Shown here piece after piece: positions 1 through 8,711 of a DNA stretch of 64,000 nt. The stretch spans positions 161,560-225,559 of the forward strand of contig NZ_LQQA01000034.1 of the NCBI RefSeq assembly GCF_002101965.1, written 5' to 3'. How positions within the stretch are numbered: position 1 is the stretch's first letter; the number at the start of each line of letters is the position of its first letter. Source of the DNA: Mycolicibacterium wolinskyi (GTDB lineage: Bacteria > Actinomycetota > Actinomycetes > Mycobacteriales > Mycobacteriaceae). The translations under genes were made by a program, and so were the position numbers. The notes below the pieces were generated by a model, which worked only from the letters and a program-made list of their open reading frames with translations, had not been told where the DNA came from and made no database searches.

Positions 1-672
1 ATGGTGGGCGTCGCGAAGCCGATCTACATCAACTTCCAGCGGCCCATCGCGGATCGGCAGATGGCCCAGGACGCCATCCGCATCACGTCGAATCCGCCGG
101 TGCCGGGCCGGTTCTACTGGGTCACCGACACGCAGCTGCGGTGGCGCCCACAGGACTTCTGGCCGGCCAACACCGTGGTGAACATCGATGCCGCGGGCAC
201 CAAGTCGAGCTTCCGCGTCGGTGACTACCTGGTGGCGACGGTCGACGACAGCACCCACCAGATGGAGATCATGCGGAACGGGAAGCTGGAGAAGACCTTC
301 CCGGTGTCGATGGGCAAGAGCGACGGCAAGCATGAGACCAGGAACGGCACGTACTACGTGCTCGAGAAGTTCCCCGACATCGTGATGGATTCGTCCACCT
401 ACGGTGTGCCGGTCGACTCCGCCGAGGGTTACAAGCTCAAGGTGCAGGATGCCGTTCGCATCGACAACAGCGGCATCTTCGTGCACAGCGCCCCGTGGTC
501 GGTGGGTGACCAGGGCAAGCGCAACGTCAGCCACGGCTGTATCAACCTCAGCCCGGCCAATGCCCAGTGGTTCTACGACCAGTTCGGTAGCGGTGACCCC
601 GTGGTGATCAAAAACAGCAAGGGCGCCCTCTACGACCTGCCCGACGGCGCATCCGACTGGCAGATGTTCTAG
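1..672 (+). CDS. L,D-transpeptidase, 3' part (5' end outside window)
   Basis: Periplasmic peptidoglycan cross-linking enzyme that forms 3-3 bonds between meso-diaminopimelate residues. The frame is open from base 1, and 223 residues are visible; mycobacterial enzymes are usually longer, so the signal or lipobox and first Ig-like domain are probably upstream. Visible are the end of an Ig-like domain and the YkuD catalytic domain, with His162 (IFVHSAPW) and the SHGCIN motif carrying catalytic Cys180. Followed by a strong terminator and convergent with zmp1. By position and family it corresponds to Rv0192 of M. tuberculosis. The family is certain; which of the several M. smegmatis-type Ldt paralogues it matches is inferred from synteny only. 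Confidence 0.93.
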   Translation: MVGVAKPIYINFQRPIADRQMAQDAIRITSNPPVPGRFYWVTDTQLRWRPQDFWPANTVVNIDAAGTKSSFRVGDYLVATVDDSTHQMEIMRNGKLEKTFPVSMGKSDGKHETRNGTYYVLEKFPDIVMDSSTYGVPVDSAEGYKLKVQDAVRIDNSGIFVHSAPWSVGDQGKRNVSHGCINLSPANAQWFYDQFGSGDPVVIKNSKGALYDLPDGASDWQMF

Positions 673-683
673 AACGAGCCGTG

Positions 684-718
684 AAAAGCGTCCGATCCTG
701 TTGGGTCGGGCGCTTTTT
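684..718 (+). terminator. Rho-independent terminator after the L,D-transpeptidase
   Basis: Hairpin with arms at 684-698 and 703-717 (AAAAGCG, a T-G wobble, CCGA, TCC) and a four-base loop TGTT, ending in a run of T. It lies 11 bases after the stop codon. The A-rich foot of the opposite arm means it could also stop zmp1 transcripts from the other strand. Confidence 0.85.
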
Positions 719-820
719 CGTTACCGTTGAGTTCCCTCGCCGAGCAGACGCGCAGGTACCCGGGAACGCGCATTCCAGGGTACGTTCACGTCTGCTCGCG
801 CGAGGAGAGTGCGGCGGCGG

Positions 821-2797
821 TCAGTTCCAGATGCGAACGCGCGCGGCGGGCTCCAGGTAGAGCTCGTCGGACTCGCTCACGTCGAACGCCTCGTAGAACG
901 AGTCGATGTTGCGGATGACGCCGTTGCACCGGAACTCCGGCGGGGAATGCGGATCCACCGCCAAGCGCCGGATCGCCTCGGCGTCACGGGATTTGGTGCG
1001 CCACACCTGAGCCCAGCCGAAGAACACGCGCTGCACGCCGGTGAGCCCGTCGATAACCGGGGCCGGCTCGCCCTTGAGCGAGAGCTGGTAGGCCAGCAGC
1101 GCGATCGACAGCCCGCCGAGATCGCCGATGTTCTCGCCGACCGTGAAGGCGCCATTCACATGGTGTGCGGGGTCAAGGCCACGAGGCGTGAACTGCTCGT
1201 ACTGCTCGATGAGAGCCTTTGTGCGCGCACCGAATTCGGCCCGGTCGGCGTCGGTCCACCAGTCGACCAGATTGCCGTCACCGTCGTACTTGGCGCCCTG
1301 ATCGTCAAAGCCATGACCGATCTCGTGACCGATCACCGCGCCGATGCCGCCGTAGTTCGCGGCGTCGTCGGCTTGCGCGTCGAAGAACGGCGGCTGCAGA
1401 ATGGCTGCGGGAAAGACGATCTCGTTCATGCCGGGGTTGTAGTAGGCGTTGACCGTCTGCGGCGTCATGAACCACTCGTCGCGATCCACCGGTCCGCCCA
1501 GCTTGGCGAGCTCGCGGTCGGAGCTCACGACGTAGCCGCGGCGGTAGTTCCCGTACAGGTCGTCGCGCTCGATCACCAGCGCCGAGTAGTCGCGCCAGCG
1601 GGCCGGATAGCCGATCTTCGGGGTGAACTTGTCGAGCTTGGCCAGCGCCTTGGCCCTGGTCTCCGGGGTCATCCACTCGAGCTCGTTGATGCTGACCCGG
1701 TACGCCTCACGCAGGTTGGCCACCAGCTCGTCCATACGGGCCTTGGCCTCGGGCGGAAAGTGCTGCTGCACATAGAGCTTGCCCAGTGCGTCGCCCATGA
1801 GGTTCTCCACCACCGACACCGCGCGCTTCCACCGGTCGCGGATCTGCTCGGTGCCGCTCAGCGTGCGGCCGTAGAACGAGAAGTCCTCGGCGACGAGATC
1901 GTCGGTGAGCAGCGCGGCACGCGAGTGGATCACCCGCCAGCGCGCCCACGCTTTCCAGTCCTCTAGATCTTCCGAGGACCACAGCGCGGCGAATGCCGTC
2001 AGGAAATCGGGCTGACGCACGACCAGCTCGGCGACCTTGTCCGGCGTCGCGCCGAGGGCCTGCACCCAACCCGACCAGTCGAAGCCCGGGGCGTCGTCGG
2101 AGAGCTCGGCGAACCGCCGCAGGTTGTAGGTGAGATCGGCGTCGCGGCGCTTGACCACGTCCCAGTGGGCTGCGGCGATCTTGGATTCCAGCGCCACGAT
2201 GCGCGCCGCCGTCTCGGCCTGGTCCCCGCCGTACACCAGCCCGAACATGCGGGCGATGTGCTGCGGATAGCCGGCCAGGATCTCGGCGTGCTGTTCGTCG
2301 CGGTAGTACGACTCGTCGGGCAGGCCGATGCCCGACTGGCCCATGTGCAGCAGGTAGCGCGTCGAATCCTTGGAATCGGTGTCGACGTACACGCCGGTAC
2401 CACCTCCGACGCCGGTGCGCTGCAACCCGCCCATTACGACGGCGAGCGCGGCCGCGTCCGGGGCGTCGTCGATCAACGCGAGTTCGTCGAGCAAGGGCTG
2501 CAGACCACGCTCGGCGATCGTCTGCTCGTCCATGAAGCTGGCATAGAGATCGCCGATGCGCTGTTCATCGGTGCCTTTCTCGGCCCCGGACTCAGCTGCT
2601 TCGGTGATCAGATCGCGGATCTGCTCCTCGGCGCGGTCGTAGAGCGAGCGGAACGCGCCATCGGTGGCCCGGTCGGCGGGAATCTCGTAGTCGGTCAACC
2701 AGCGGCCGTTGACGTGGCCGAACAGATCGTCTTGAGGGCGGGATTGCGGGTCGACATGGCTCAGGTCGATACCCGACTTGATGGCTTCTACCGTCAC
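821..2797 (-). CDS. zmp1: Zmp1/PepO-type M13 zinc metallopeptidase
   Basis: Neprilysin-family (M13) endopeptidase of 658 residues. The zinc site is HEIGH at residues 491-495, with the third ligand Glu555 in GENIGD; NAYYNP and the C-terminal FRCNG segments typical of M13 are present. The start is the GTG at 2797, giving M-T-V-E-A-I-K-S-G-I-D-L-S-H, which aligns with the N-terminus of M. tuberculosis Zmp1 (Rv0198c); the open frame continues upstream only as shadow. There is no classical signal peptide, as in Zmp1. In M. tuberculosis the enzyme is linked to host inflammasome interference; in an environmental species the substrate is unknown. Divergent from the membrane-protein pair starting at 2864. 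Confidence 0.96.
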   Translation of the reverse strand: MTVEAIKSGIDLSHVDPQSRPQDDLFGHVNGRWLTDYEIPADRATDGAFRSLYDRAEEQIRDLITEAAESGAEKGTDEQRIGDLYASFMDEQTIAERGLQPLLDELALIDDAPDAAALAVVMGGLQRTGVGGGTGVYVDTDSKDSTRYLLHMGQSGIGLPDESYYRDEQHAEILAGYPQHIARMFGLVYGGDQAETAARIVALESKIAAAHWDVVKRRDADLTYNLRRFAELSDDAPGFDWSGWVQALGATPDKVAELVVRQPDFLTAFAALWSSEDLEDWKAWARWRVIHSRAALLTDDLVAEDFSFYGRTLSGTEQIRDRWKRAVSVVENLMGDALGKLYVQQHFPPEAKARMDELVANLREAYRVSINELEWMTPETRAKALAKLDKFTPKIGYPARWRDYSALVIERDDLYGNYRRGYVVSSDRELAKLGGPVDRDEWFMTPQTVNAYYNPGMNEIVFPAAILQPPFFDAQADDAANYGGIGAVIGHEIGHGFDDQGAKYDGDGNLVDWWTDADRAEFGARTKALIEQYEQFTPRGLDPAHHVNGAFTVGENIGDLGGLSIALLAYQLSLKGEPAPVIDGLTGVQRVFFGWAQVWRTKSRDAEAIRRLAVDPHSPPEFRCNGVIRNIDSFYEAFDVSESDELYLEPAARVRIWN

Positions 2798-2863
2798 CCC
2801 GACATTCTTCCAGACGCCTCGGCGGTGGCCGGGGGCTTGCGGCGCACCGGTACCCTCACGGCC

Positions 2864-3472
2864 ATGCCAGACGCGCCCAGCAAGGACGGACCCGACGAGG
2901 CCCCCGACCGCGGTGACGGAATGTTCACTGCTTACGGGGTCGCGTCGGCAGTGCTGGGCGTCATCGCGGTGGCCGCCGTCGTGCTCGCGGCGATGATCTG
3001 GTCCGGGCATCGCAGCGACGTCGCCGAGCGCAACTATCAGACGCGCGTGCTGCAGGCCGCGGCCGATTGGACCGGCGTGCTGATCAACATGAACGCCGAC
3101 ACCGTCGAAACCGACATGCAGAAACTGCACGAGGGCACCGTCGGGCAGCTCAACACCGACTTCGATTCCGCCGTGCAGCCGTACCGGGACCTGGTGCAGC
3201 GGCTCAAGTCGAGGACCTCCGGGCAGATCGACTCGGTGTCCATCGAATCCCTCTACCACCCGCCCACCGGTCCGGACGGCGCCGCGCAGCCCGGGCCGCC
3301 GCCCGGATTGAGCGGCATGGTGTCGCGAGTGGACACCGTGCTCGTGGTCGCCACGTCGGTCACCGAGAACGCAGGCACGGACAAGCCTCAAACCGTGCGA
3401 TGGACACTGCGGTTGGACGTCTCGGACGTCGACGGAGCGCTGATGATCTCGCGACTGGAGCCGATCCGATGA
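2864..3472 (+). CDS. Mce-associated-type membrane protein (Rv0199-like)
   Basis: 202 residues. A short acidic cytoplasmic tail (about 1-20) precedes one transmembrane helix (about 22-45), then an extracytoplasmic domain with an NTF2-like pattern as in Mce-associated proteins. The ATG at 2864 was chosen because the helix follows directly and the frame upstream is the zmp1 shadow. It overlaps the next gene by ATGA, so the two are translationally coupled. By order (zmp1, then two membrane genes) it matches Rv0199. Function unknown; proposed roles for relatives are in stabilising envelope transport complexes. Confidence 0.85.
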   Translation: MPDAPSKDGPDEAPDRGDGMFTAYGVASAVLGVIAVAAVVLAAMIWSGHRSDVAERNYQTRVLQAAADWTGVLINMNADTVETDMQKLHEGTVGQLNTDFDSAVQPYRDLVQRLKSRTSGQIDSVSIESLYHPPTGPDGAAQPGPPPGLSGMVSRVDTVLVVATSVTENAGTDKPQTVRWTLRLDVSDVDGALMISRLEPIR

Positions 3473-4158
3473 GAAACCGACTTCGGGTACTGGCCTTCGA
3501 CATCGCCGCACCACTCGCCGCGATCGCCGCACTCGTCTTCCTGGGCGTCGCCCTGGCCTGGCCGCTGTGGTGGGTCTCGGTGTGCTCGGTGCTGTGTGTG
3601 CTGATCGTGCAGGGCGTCGTCGTCAACGTCGTGTTGGCCCGGCGCGACGGCGTCACGGTCGGCACCGACGACGACGGACCGGGTTTGCGGCTCGCGGTGG
3701 TCGGCGTGGCCACCGCCGCGCTGATCGCCGCGGTGGTCGTGGGCTACCTGCGCTGGACCGTGCCCGACCGGACCTTCGAGCAGGACCGGGGCGAGGTCGT
3801 GCGGATCGCCAGCAGCGTCTCGGAGGCCACCGCGACGTTCACCCCGCAGAGTCCGACGGCGTCGATCGACCGCGCGGCCGGTCAGATGTCACCCGAGCGC
3901 GCCGAGGCGTTCAAGAACGAGTTCGCCACGGTCGCAAAGGATTTGACGAGCCGCAACGTCTCGGCGCAGGCCAGCACCATATCGGCGGGTGTCGAGGCCC
4001 TCGGACCGCAGGCCGCCAGCGTGGCCGTGGTGCTGCGCGGTACGCAGAGTGTGCCGGGCAAACCGACCGACAATGCGGTGCTGGCGCTGCGGGTCACGTT
4101 GAGCAAGTCCGACGGCCGCTGGCTCGTCGACAACGTGACGCCGCTGCACTCGCGGTGA
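3469..4158 (+). CDS. Membrane protein with Mce-associated-type C-terminal domain (Rv0200-like)
   Basis: 229 residues. Two closely spaced hydrophobic segments at about 10-55, a third at about 76-97, then an extracytoplasmic domain whose end (DGRWLVDNVTPL) is typical of Mce-associated proteins. The ATG overlaps the stop of the preceding gene (ATGA). Both genes of this pair have the same topology, one membrane-anchored NTF2-like domain each, which suggests they act together. Corresponds to Rv0200 by order. No enzymatic motif is visible. Confidence 0.85.
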   Translation: MRNRLRVLAFDIAAPLAAIAALVFLGVALAWPLWWVSVCSVLCVLIVQGVVVNVVLARRDGVTVGTDDDGPGLRLAVVGVATAALIAAVVVGYLRWTVPDRTFEQDRGEVVRIASSVSEATATFTPQSPTASIDRAAGQMSPERAEAFKNEFATVAKDLTSRNVSAQASTISAGVEALGPQAASVAVVLRGTQSVPGKPTDNAVLALRVTLSKSDGRWLVDNVTPLHSR

Positions 4159-4165
4159 GCCGGCG

Positions 4166-4879
4166 TCAGACGTAACCGGCGAGCCCGGCAGCGAGTTCCG
4201 CCTCGTCGCCGTCGAGGTGTCCGTCGAGCGCTTGCTGCAGGGCGAACGTCGCGCGTATTGCGGCCACCCGACCCAGCAGCGACGGATCGGAACCCGCGAG
4301 GTGCTCGAGCACCGGCGGGCCGAAGCTCGCCGCAAGTGCGGCAATATCTTCGGCGGGATCGCCCAACATCACCGAATCCCAGTCGATTACGCCGGACAGG
4401 CGAGGGCCGTCGGCGTCGTGCCGCCACAGCAGATTCTCGCCACCGAGATCACCGTGCACGACGGCCGCGGTGAGGTGCGGCAGCGTGGCCGCGGCCGCCA
4501 ACTCGTCCTCGGCGCGGTCACGACCGGCCGTCGACATGCGCGGGTAGAGCTCGGCGCGCACCGCGTCCGCGAACTGCCGCCACCGGTCGGCGCCCGCGAC
4601 CGGCAACGCCGCACGGACCGCCGGGTCGGCGCCGGCGCGCTGCAGTCGGGCGAGTAACCGGCCGCACTGTTCGGCGACTCGCGGCTCGTCGAAGAAGGCC
4701 GGTTGCAGGGGTTCACCCGCGATGCGGCTCAACACCAGATACGGGGGCTCGCCCGGGGCAGATTCCGCGATGGGCTCGGGCACATCGACACCGAGATCGA
4801 GGGCCGACACGATGCGCAGTCGCTTGGCTCGGTCGCCGAGACGAGCAGCGGCCGCCGGCGTGCGCGGATAGCAGACCAC
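4166..4879 (-). CDS. Aminoglycoside phosphotransferase (APH) family kinase
   Basis: Protein-kinase-like small-molecule phosphotransferase. The catalytic loop VVHGDLGGENLLW (H-G-D-x-x-x-x-N) and the metal-binding VIDWDS motif are intact. The listed start is GTG at 4879, but the same frame continues upstream to about 4948 and encodes typical APH N-terminal sequence (E-G-Q-F-Y-R-V-V-L-G-A-E-R) without any ATG, GTG or TTG. The true start may therefore be a rare codon, for example ATT at 4948, one base after the TAG of the gene in front. The substrate cannot be told from sequence. Last gene of the leftward run mmpL11 - XRE-like - kinase. Confidence 0.82.
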   Translation of the reverse strand: MVCYPRTPAAAARLGDRAKRLRIVSALDLGVDVPEPIAESAPGEPPYLVLSRIAGEPLQPAFFDEPRVAEQCGRLLARLQRAGADPAVRAALPVAGADRWRQFADAVRAELYPRMSTAGRDRAEDELAAAATLPHLTAAVVHGDLGGENLLWRHDADGPRLSGVIDWDSVMLGDPAEDIAALAASFGPPVLEHLAGSDPSLLGRVAAIRATFALQQALDGHLDGDEAELAAGLAGYV

Positions 4880-4949
4880 CCGCTCGGCACCGAGAACGAC
4901 GCGATAGAACTGGCCCTCGCGGACCTCGGCGTCGGGAAGATCCGGAATG

Positions 4950-5573
4950 CTACTTCGCGGCGCGCTGCGCGGCGATCTTGGCGAACCGGTCCGAGAGCCG
5001 CTGCATCCGCAGCAGCAGCGACGCCGGCGGGCTGGTCTTGCCCTCCAGGTACGTCGCGAACGACTCGTTGGAAACCCCTATGCGCGACGCGAACTCCTGC
5101 GGTTCGAGCTTGGAGCGCCGCAGCATCGCCTGGATCTGGCGGGCCACCTCGGCGCGCTCGGTCGCCTCAAGATGCTCGCGGGTGCGCACGAGCACCTCCG
5201 ACAAAGCCTTGGAAACGCCGTACGGGCGCGCGGTTTCGAGCACTTCCTCGACCTGGCGCGCGGTGCGGCCATAGGGGTCGCGCTTGACCGCGGCCACGAT
5301 CCGCTGCCACACCGTCATGTCGTCGGTTTCCAGCGCGGCGCGGATCGCGGCGGTGGGCCAGTACTCGACCGGGCGGTCGTCGAACGGGGGCTGTCGCGGC
5401 GGCTGCTGCTGGGCGCCCTGCGCCGGCCGCTGCCGGGCGTTCTGCGGGCGCTGTCCCTGCGGGCGCAGAGCCTGGGAGCGTTGGCCCGAAGACCGGCCCG
5501 AAGACTGTTGACTCGGCGGAACGCCTTCGCGACGCGCATCCCGCGCAACCCGAACGTCGGGGGCCAACGTCAC
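4950..5573 (-). CDS. XRE-like HTH protein (Rv0201c-like)
   Basis: 207 residues. The N-terminal 65 residues are low complexity, rich in Gln, Pro, Arg and Ser. The middle part is helical, and the C-terminal part (about 150-200) has the pattern of a Cro/C1-type helix-turn-helix (LEPQEFASRIGVSNESFATYLEGK). The GTG at 5573 overlaps the mmpL11 stop as GTGA, so it is translationally coupled to mmpL11, as in the M. tuberculosis Rv0202c-Rv0201c pair. Function unknown; a DNA-binding role is inferred only from the HTH pattern. Confidence 0.82.
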   Translation of the reverse strand: MTLAPDVRVARDARREGVPPSQQSSGRSSGQRSQALRPQGQRPQNARQRPAQGAQQQPPRQPPFDDRPVEYWPTAAIRAALETDDMTVWQRIVAAVKRDPYGRTARQVEEVLETARPYGVSKALSEVLVRTREHLEATERAEVARQIQAMLRRSKLEPQEFASRIGVSNESFATYLEGKTSPPASLLLRMQRLSDRFAKIAAQRAAK

Positions 5574-8428
5574 TTCGCCTCCTCCAGCATTGCTACCGCA
5601 ACCGACAGGCAACGCTGCCTGACCTTTGCCCAGTCTGCAGCCGCGTCGGGTCCCGACATTCTCACGTCGTGCTCGTCGGACGGCTGTGGGTCGGCCAACC
5701 GGCGTACCAACTGGGTGGACACCCATCGATTCCGTGGGTGCTGCCCACAGTAATACCGGTCCATGCCCGACAACACCAGAGCTGCAGTTTCAGTTTCCAT
5801 CGACTCGACAAGATCGGCAAACTCGGCATAGTCGCGGGTGCTGTTCCGGCACATGATCAGATAGCCCTTCAACCGCAGCGTTTCCGCGCCGGTCGGGATC
5901 TGCAGCCGGTCCCCGGTGGGCAGCTGGACGTTGGTCGTCTCGACCGGGCCGCGGCGTTCGACGGGCGCCCGTTCCGCGTCGGCCTCGGTTTCGAGCGCAT
6001 CCACGGCAACCGAGAGCCGGCCGCGCCACATCGTCACCGGATGCACACCGGGCGGGCACGGTTTGGCCTTGCCGGGACGCTGTGAAAGTCGCGTGGTCGG
6101 CTGGTGGCAGCCGCTGAACGCCAACGGATCGGTGACGATGATGGTCTGCGGTGCAAGGCTTTTCATGCGCGCGGCGGTTCGTACCATCATGCGCAGATCG
6201 GCGCCCGACGGGCCGAGGGCCGAGATGTCGTCGGGGATGATGACCAGATCGGTGACCTCGACCTTGGGCAGCGGCTTCTCGAAGTCGACCTCGGGCAGCA
6301 ACTTGTCCAGCCAGCGCGGCAGCCACCAGTTCCACTCATCGAACATCGCCATCAACGCGGGCACGAGGACCAGCCGCACGACTGTGGCGTCGACGGCGAT
6401 CGCGACCGCACAGGCCACGCCCAGCTGTGCCACGAGCGGCATGCCGGCAAATGCGAAGCCGATGAAAACCGCGATCATGATCAGTGCCGCGCTTGTGATG
6501 GTGCGCGCGCTCGTGCTGACGCCGTATGCGACGGCGTCGCGAGTGTTGTTGGTTTGCAGGAACCGTTCCCGGATCCGGGTGAGCAGGAAGATCTCGTAGT
6601 CCATCGACAGGCCGAACGTCATGGCCAGGACCAGGGGCGGGATGGTGCTGTCGAGCGAGCTGATCTTCTCAAAGCCCAGCTTCTCGAACCAGCCCCACTG
6701 GAAGACGGCCACCAGGCTGCCGTAGGCCGCGGCCACCGACAGCACCGTCATCAGCACGCCCTTGAGCGCAAGGAACACCGACCGGATCGACACCAGCAGC
6801 ATGACGAACGCAATCATCGCGACGAACGCGAACACCAGCGGCTGCGTGGCGGACACCCGGTCGTCGAAGTCTTTGATCAGTGCGGTGGGGCCGCCGACGG
6901 CCACGGACACGTCGGGCCCGGCGGCCGCGGGGAGCTCGGCCCGCATCCAGTCGACCGCCTCACGGGCGGCCATGTCCTCGGGATCCACCGACAGCACCGC
7001 CGACAGCAGGGCGCTGTCGTCGTTGTCGGCGAACACCGGCGGCTGCACCGTCACGACGCTCGGCGCCTTGGTCATCTGCTGGCGTACCGCGTCGAGCGTC
7101 GCGGTACCCGCAGGCCCCGACGCGTTCCCGTCGGGGAACGTCACGAGCACGCGCACGGGCCCGAGCGCGCCGGGCCCGAGCGCGTCGGCCGCGGCGTTGA
7201 CCCCGCCGCGGATCTCGTGGGTCGGTTCGAACTGACGCTGCATGCTGTTGCCGAGCACCATCCCGAAGGCCGGGGCGGCGAGCGCCAGCAGCAGCACGAC
7301 GGCACCCAGCGCCGATGCCCACGGGCGGCGCATCACCGCGCCGGTCCAGCGGGTCCAGAACCGCGACTGCGTGGCTTCGGCGCGCCGCGACCAGTGCAGG
7401 TACGACGAACGTTTGGCGGCCGCGCGGCCGAACGTCGCGAGTACCGCGGGTGTCAGCGTCGTCGAGGTCAACACCGCGACCGCGACCGCGAGGATCGCGC
7501 CGGTTGCCATCGACACGAGCACCGGGGTGTTGATGAGGTAGATGCCGGTGACCGAGGCGATGACCGTCAGGCCGGACAGCGCAACCGCGAGTCCCGACGT
7601 GGCCATCGCCGCGTCGACGGCATCGGCGGGCTCGCGGCCCGCGCGCAGTTCCTCGCGGAACCGCATCAGGATGAACAGCGAATAGTCGATGGCGAGGGCG
7701 ATGCCGAACATCGACACCGTCGATGTCACGAACACGCTCATGGTGGTGTACATCGACAGCAGATAGACCAAGCCCATCGTCACCACGACCGTGCAGATGC
7801 CGAGCACGAGCGGCAGCGCGGCGGCGGCCAGCGAGCCGAACACGGCGAGCAGCACGATCAGGACGATCGGCAGGTTCCACTTCTCGGCCTGGGCGATGTC
7901 GGTCTTGATCGCCCCCGAGGCGGCCGCGCTCAGCGCGCCCTGACCGATGACGTAGTACTTGACCTTGCCGTTCTCGCTCTCGCCGGGTTCCTCGCCGTGT
8001 ATCCCGACCTTCTGGCGCAGCTGCTTGGCGACGTCGGTGGCTCCGGTGTTGTCGAAGTCCAGTTGCAGGGTGATGACATAGGGCCGGTCGGGCTGTGGCG
8101 CGGGCTGCTGCGGATTGGGCACGATCTTGACGCTCGGCACCTCGGATGCGACCCGCTCCAGTCGCACCACCGCGGCGTTCATGTCGTCGAACGACGCATC
8201 CGCTCGCGGGGCGGCGACCAGCGCGAGAGGTGACGACCCCTGATCGGGAAAGTGTTCCTCGAGTTGCCGCTGTACCTGCAGCGACTGCGAACCCTCGACC
8301 TCGGCCCCGCCACCGGTCAGATTCGACGACTGATTGAGTGCCAGGTAGATCGAGGGCACCAGTAGCAGCAGCCACGTCGCGAACACCGCCCAGCGGAATC
8401 TGCGCAGGCTGCTGCTCAAGCGCATCAT
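5570..8428 (-). CDS. mmpL11: MmpL11, RND-type lipid transporter
   Basis: 952 residues with RND/MmpL architecture: a first membrane helix at about 12-33, a periplasmic domain, five helices (about 180-330), the second helix-domain-helix repeat, and a C-terminal cytoplasmic domain. The proton-relay positions are seen as FGIALAIDYSLF and FGLSMDYEIF. Close to M. tuberculosis MmpL11 (Rv0202c) along the whole length, including the C-terminal segment GDRLQIPTGAETLR. MmpL11 exports monomeromycolyl diacylglycerol and mycolate wax esters in M. smegmatis and is linked to haem uptake; the haem-carrier-like genes are divergently transcribed next door. The first of two ATG codons is taken as the start. Confidence 0.97.
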   Translation of the reverse strand: MMRLSSSLRRFRWAVFATWLLLLVPSIYLALNQSSNLTGGGAEVEGSQSLQVQRQLEEHFPDQGSSPLALVAAPRADASFDDMNAAVVRLERVASEVPSVKIVPNPQQPAPQPDRPYVITLQLDFDNTGATDVAKQLRQKVGIHGEEPGESENGKVKYYVIGQGALSAAASGAIKTDIAQAEKWNLPIVLIVLLAVFGSLAAAALPLVLGICTVVVTMGLVYLLSMYTTMSVFVTSTVSMFGIALAIDYSLFILMRFREELRAGREPADAVDAAMATSGLAVALSGLTVIASVTGIYLINTPVLVSMATGAILAVAVAVLTSTTLTPAVLATFGRAAAKRSSYLHWSRRAEATQSRFWTRWTGAVMRRPWASALGAVVLLLALAAPAFGMVLGNSMQRQFEPTHEIRGGVNAAADALGPGALGPVRVLVTFPDGNASGPAGTATLDAVRQQMTKAPSVVTVQPPVFADNDDSALLSAVLSVDPEDMAAREAVDWMRAELPAAAGPDVSVAVGGPTALIKDFDDRVSATQPLVFAFVAMIAFVMLLVSIRSVFLALKGVLMTVLSVAAAYGSLVAVFQWGWFEKLGFEKISSLDSTIPPLVLAMTFGLSMDYEIFLLTRIRERFLQTNNTRDAVAYGVSTSARTITSAALIMIAVFIGFAFAGMPLVAQLGVACAVAIAVDATVVRLVLVPALMAMFDEWNWWLPRWLDKLLPEVDFEKPLPKVEVTDLVIIPDDISALGPSGADLRMMVRTAARMKSLAPQTIIVTDPLAFSGCHQPTTRLSQRPGKAKPCPPGVHPVTMWRGRLSVAVDALETEADAERAPVERRGPVETTNVQLPTGDRLQIPTGAETLRLKGYLIMCRNSTRDYAEFADLVESMETETAALVLSGMDRYYCGQHPRNRWVSTQLVRRLADPQPSDEHDVRMSGPDAAADWAKVRQRCLSVAVAMLEEAK

Positions 8429-8549
8429 GAACTGCTGGATGCGAGGCCCCTTCTTTCTCCCCCGGCGGCGTTGCGTCAGCGTGAGCGTACCTCCACGGGA
8501 GTATGGTGGCCCGCCGCTCTCCGCATCTGAGATCGCTCCGAGACGTGCT

Positions 8550-8578
8550 TTCCGTTACCTGTGGAGTTGCTAACGGAA
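8550..8578. promoter_or_regulatory. Inverted repeat upstream of haem-carrier-like gene
   Basis: Perfect 8-bp arms TTCCGTTA and TAACGGAA with a 13-base spacer, in the 283-base divergent region between mmpL11 (start 8428) and the gene at 8712. The arrangement suits binding of a dimeric regulator. The rest of 8429-8711 holds no gene; a second inverted repeat lies at 8668-8695. Confidence 0.4.
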
Positions 8579-8667
8579 GTGGTTGGCCCGGCGACATAGA
8601 TGGCAAGATGGCCCTCGATCTAGATGAGCGTCGGGGGCCCGAGTTCTGTCATGCCGCCGATCGCAGC

Positions 8668-8695
8668 GTTTGCGAGGAAGTAAACGTTCGCAAAC
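8668..8695. promoter_or_regulatory. Inverted repeat just upstream of the ribosome binding site at 8699
   Basis: Perfect 8-bp arms GTTTGCGA and TCGCAAAC with a 12-base spacer. It sits directly before AAGGAG (8699-8704) and the ATG at 8712. It could be an operator or an mRNA hairpin in the leader; geometry is almost the same as the repeat at 8550-8578, but the sequence differs. Confidence 0.45.
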
Positions 8696-8711
8696 TCGAA
8701 GGAGCACTTCC

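Noticed and set aside
5645..5666. Similarity between CGGGTCCCGACATTCTCACG here and CGGGTTCCGACGTTCTCACG at 9311
   Set aside because: 18 of 20 bases is expected by chance several times in 64 kb of high-GC DNA; one copy is inside mmpL11.
6104..8233. Long open frame of about 700 codons opposite mmpL11
   Set aside because: High-GC shadow frame; the product is low-complexity Arg/His/Asp/Gly-rich and mmpL11 on the other strand is certain.
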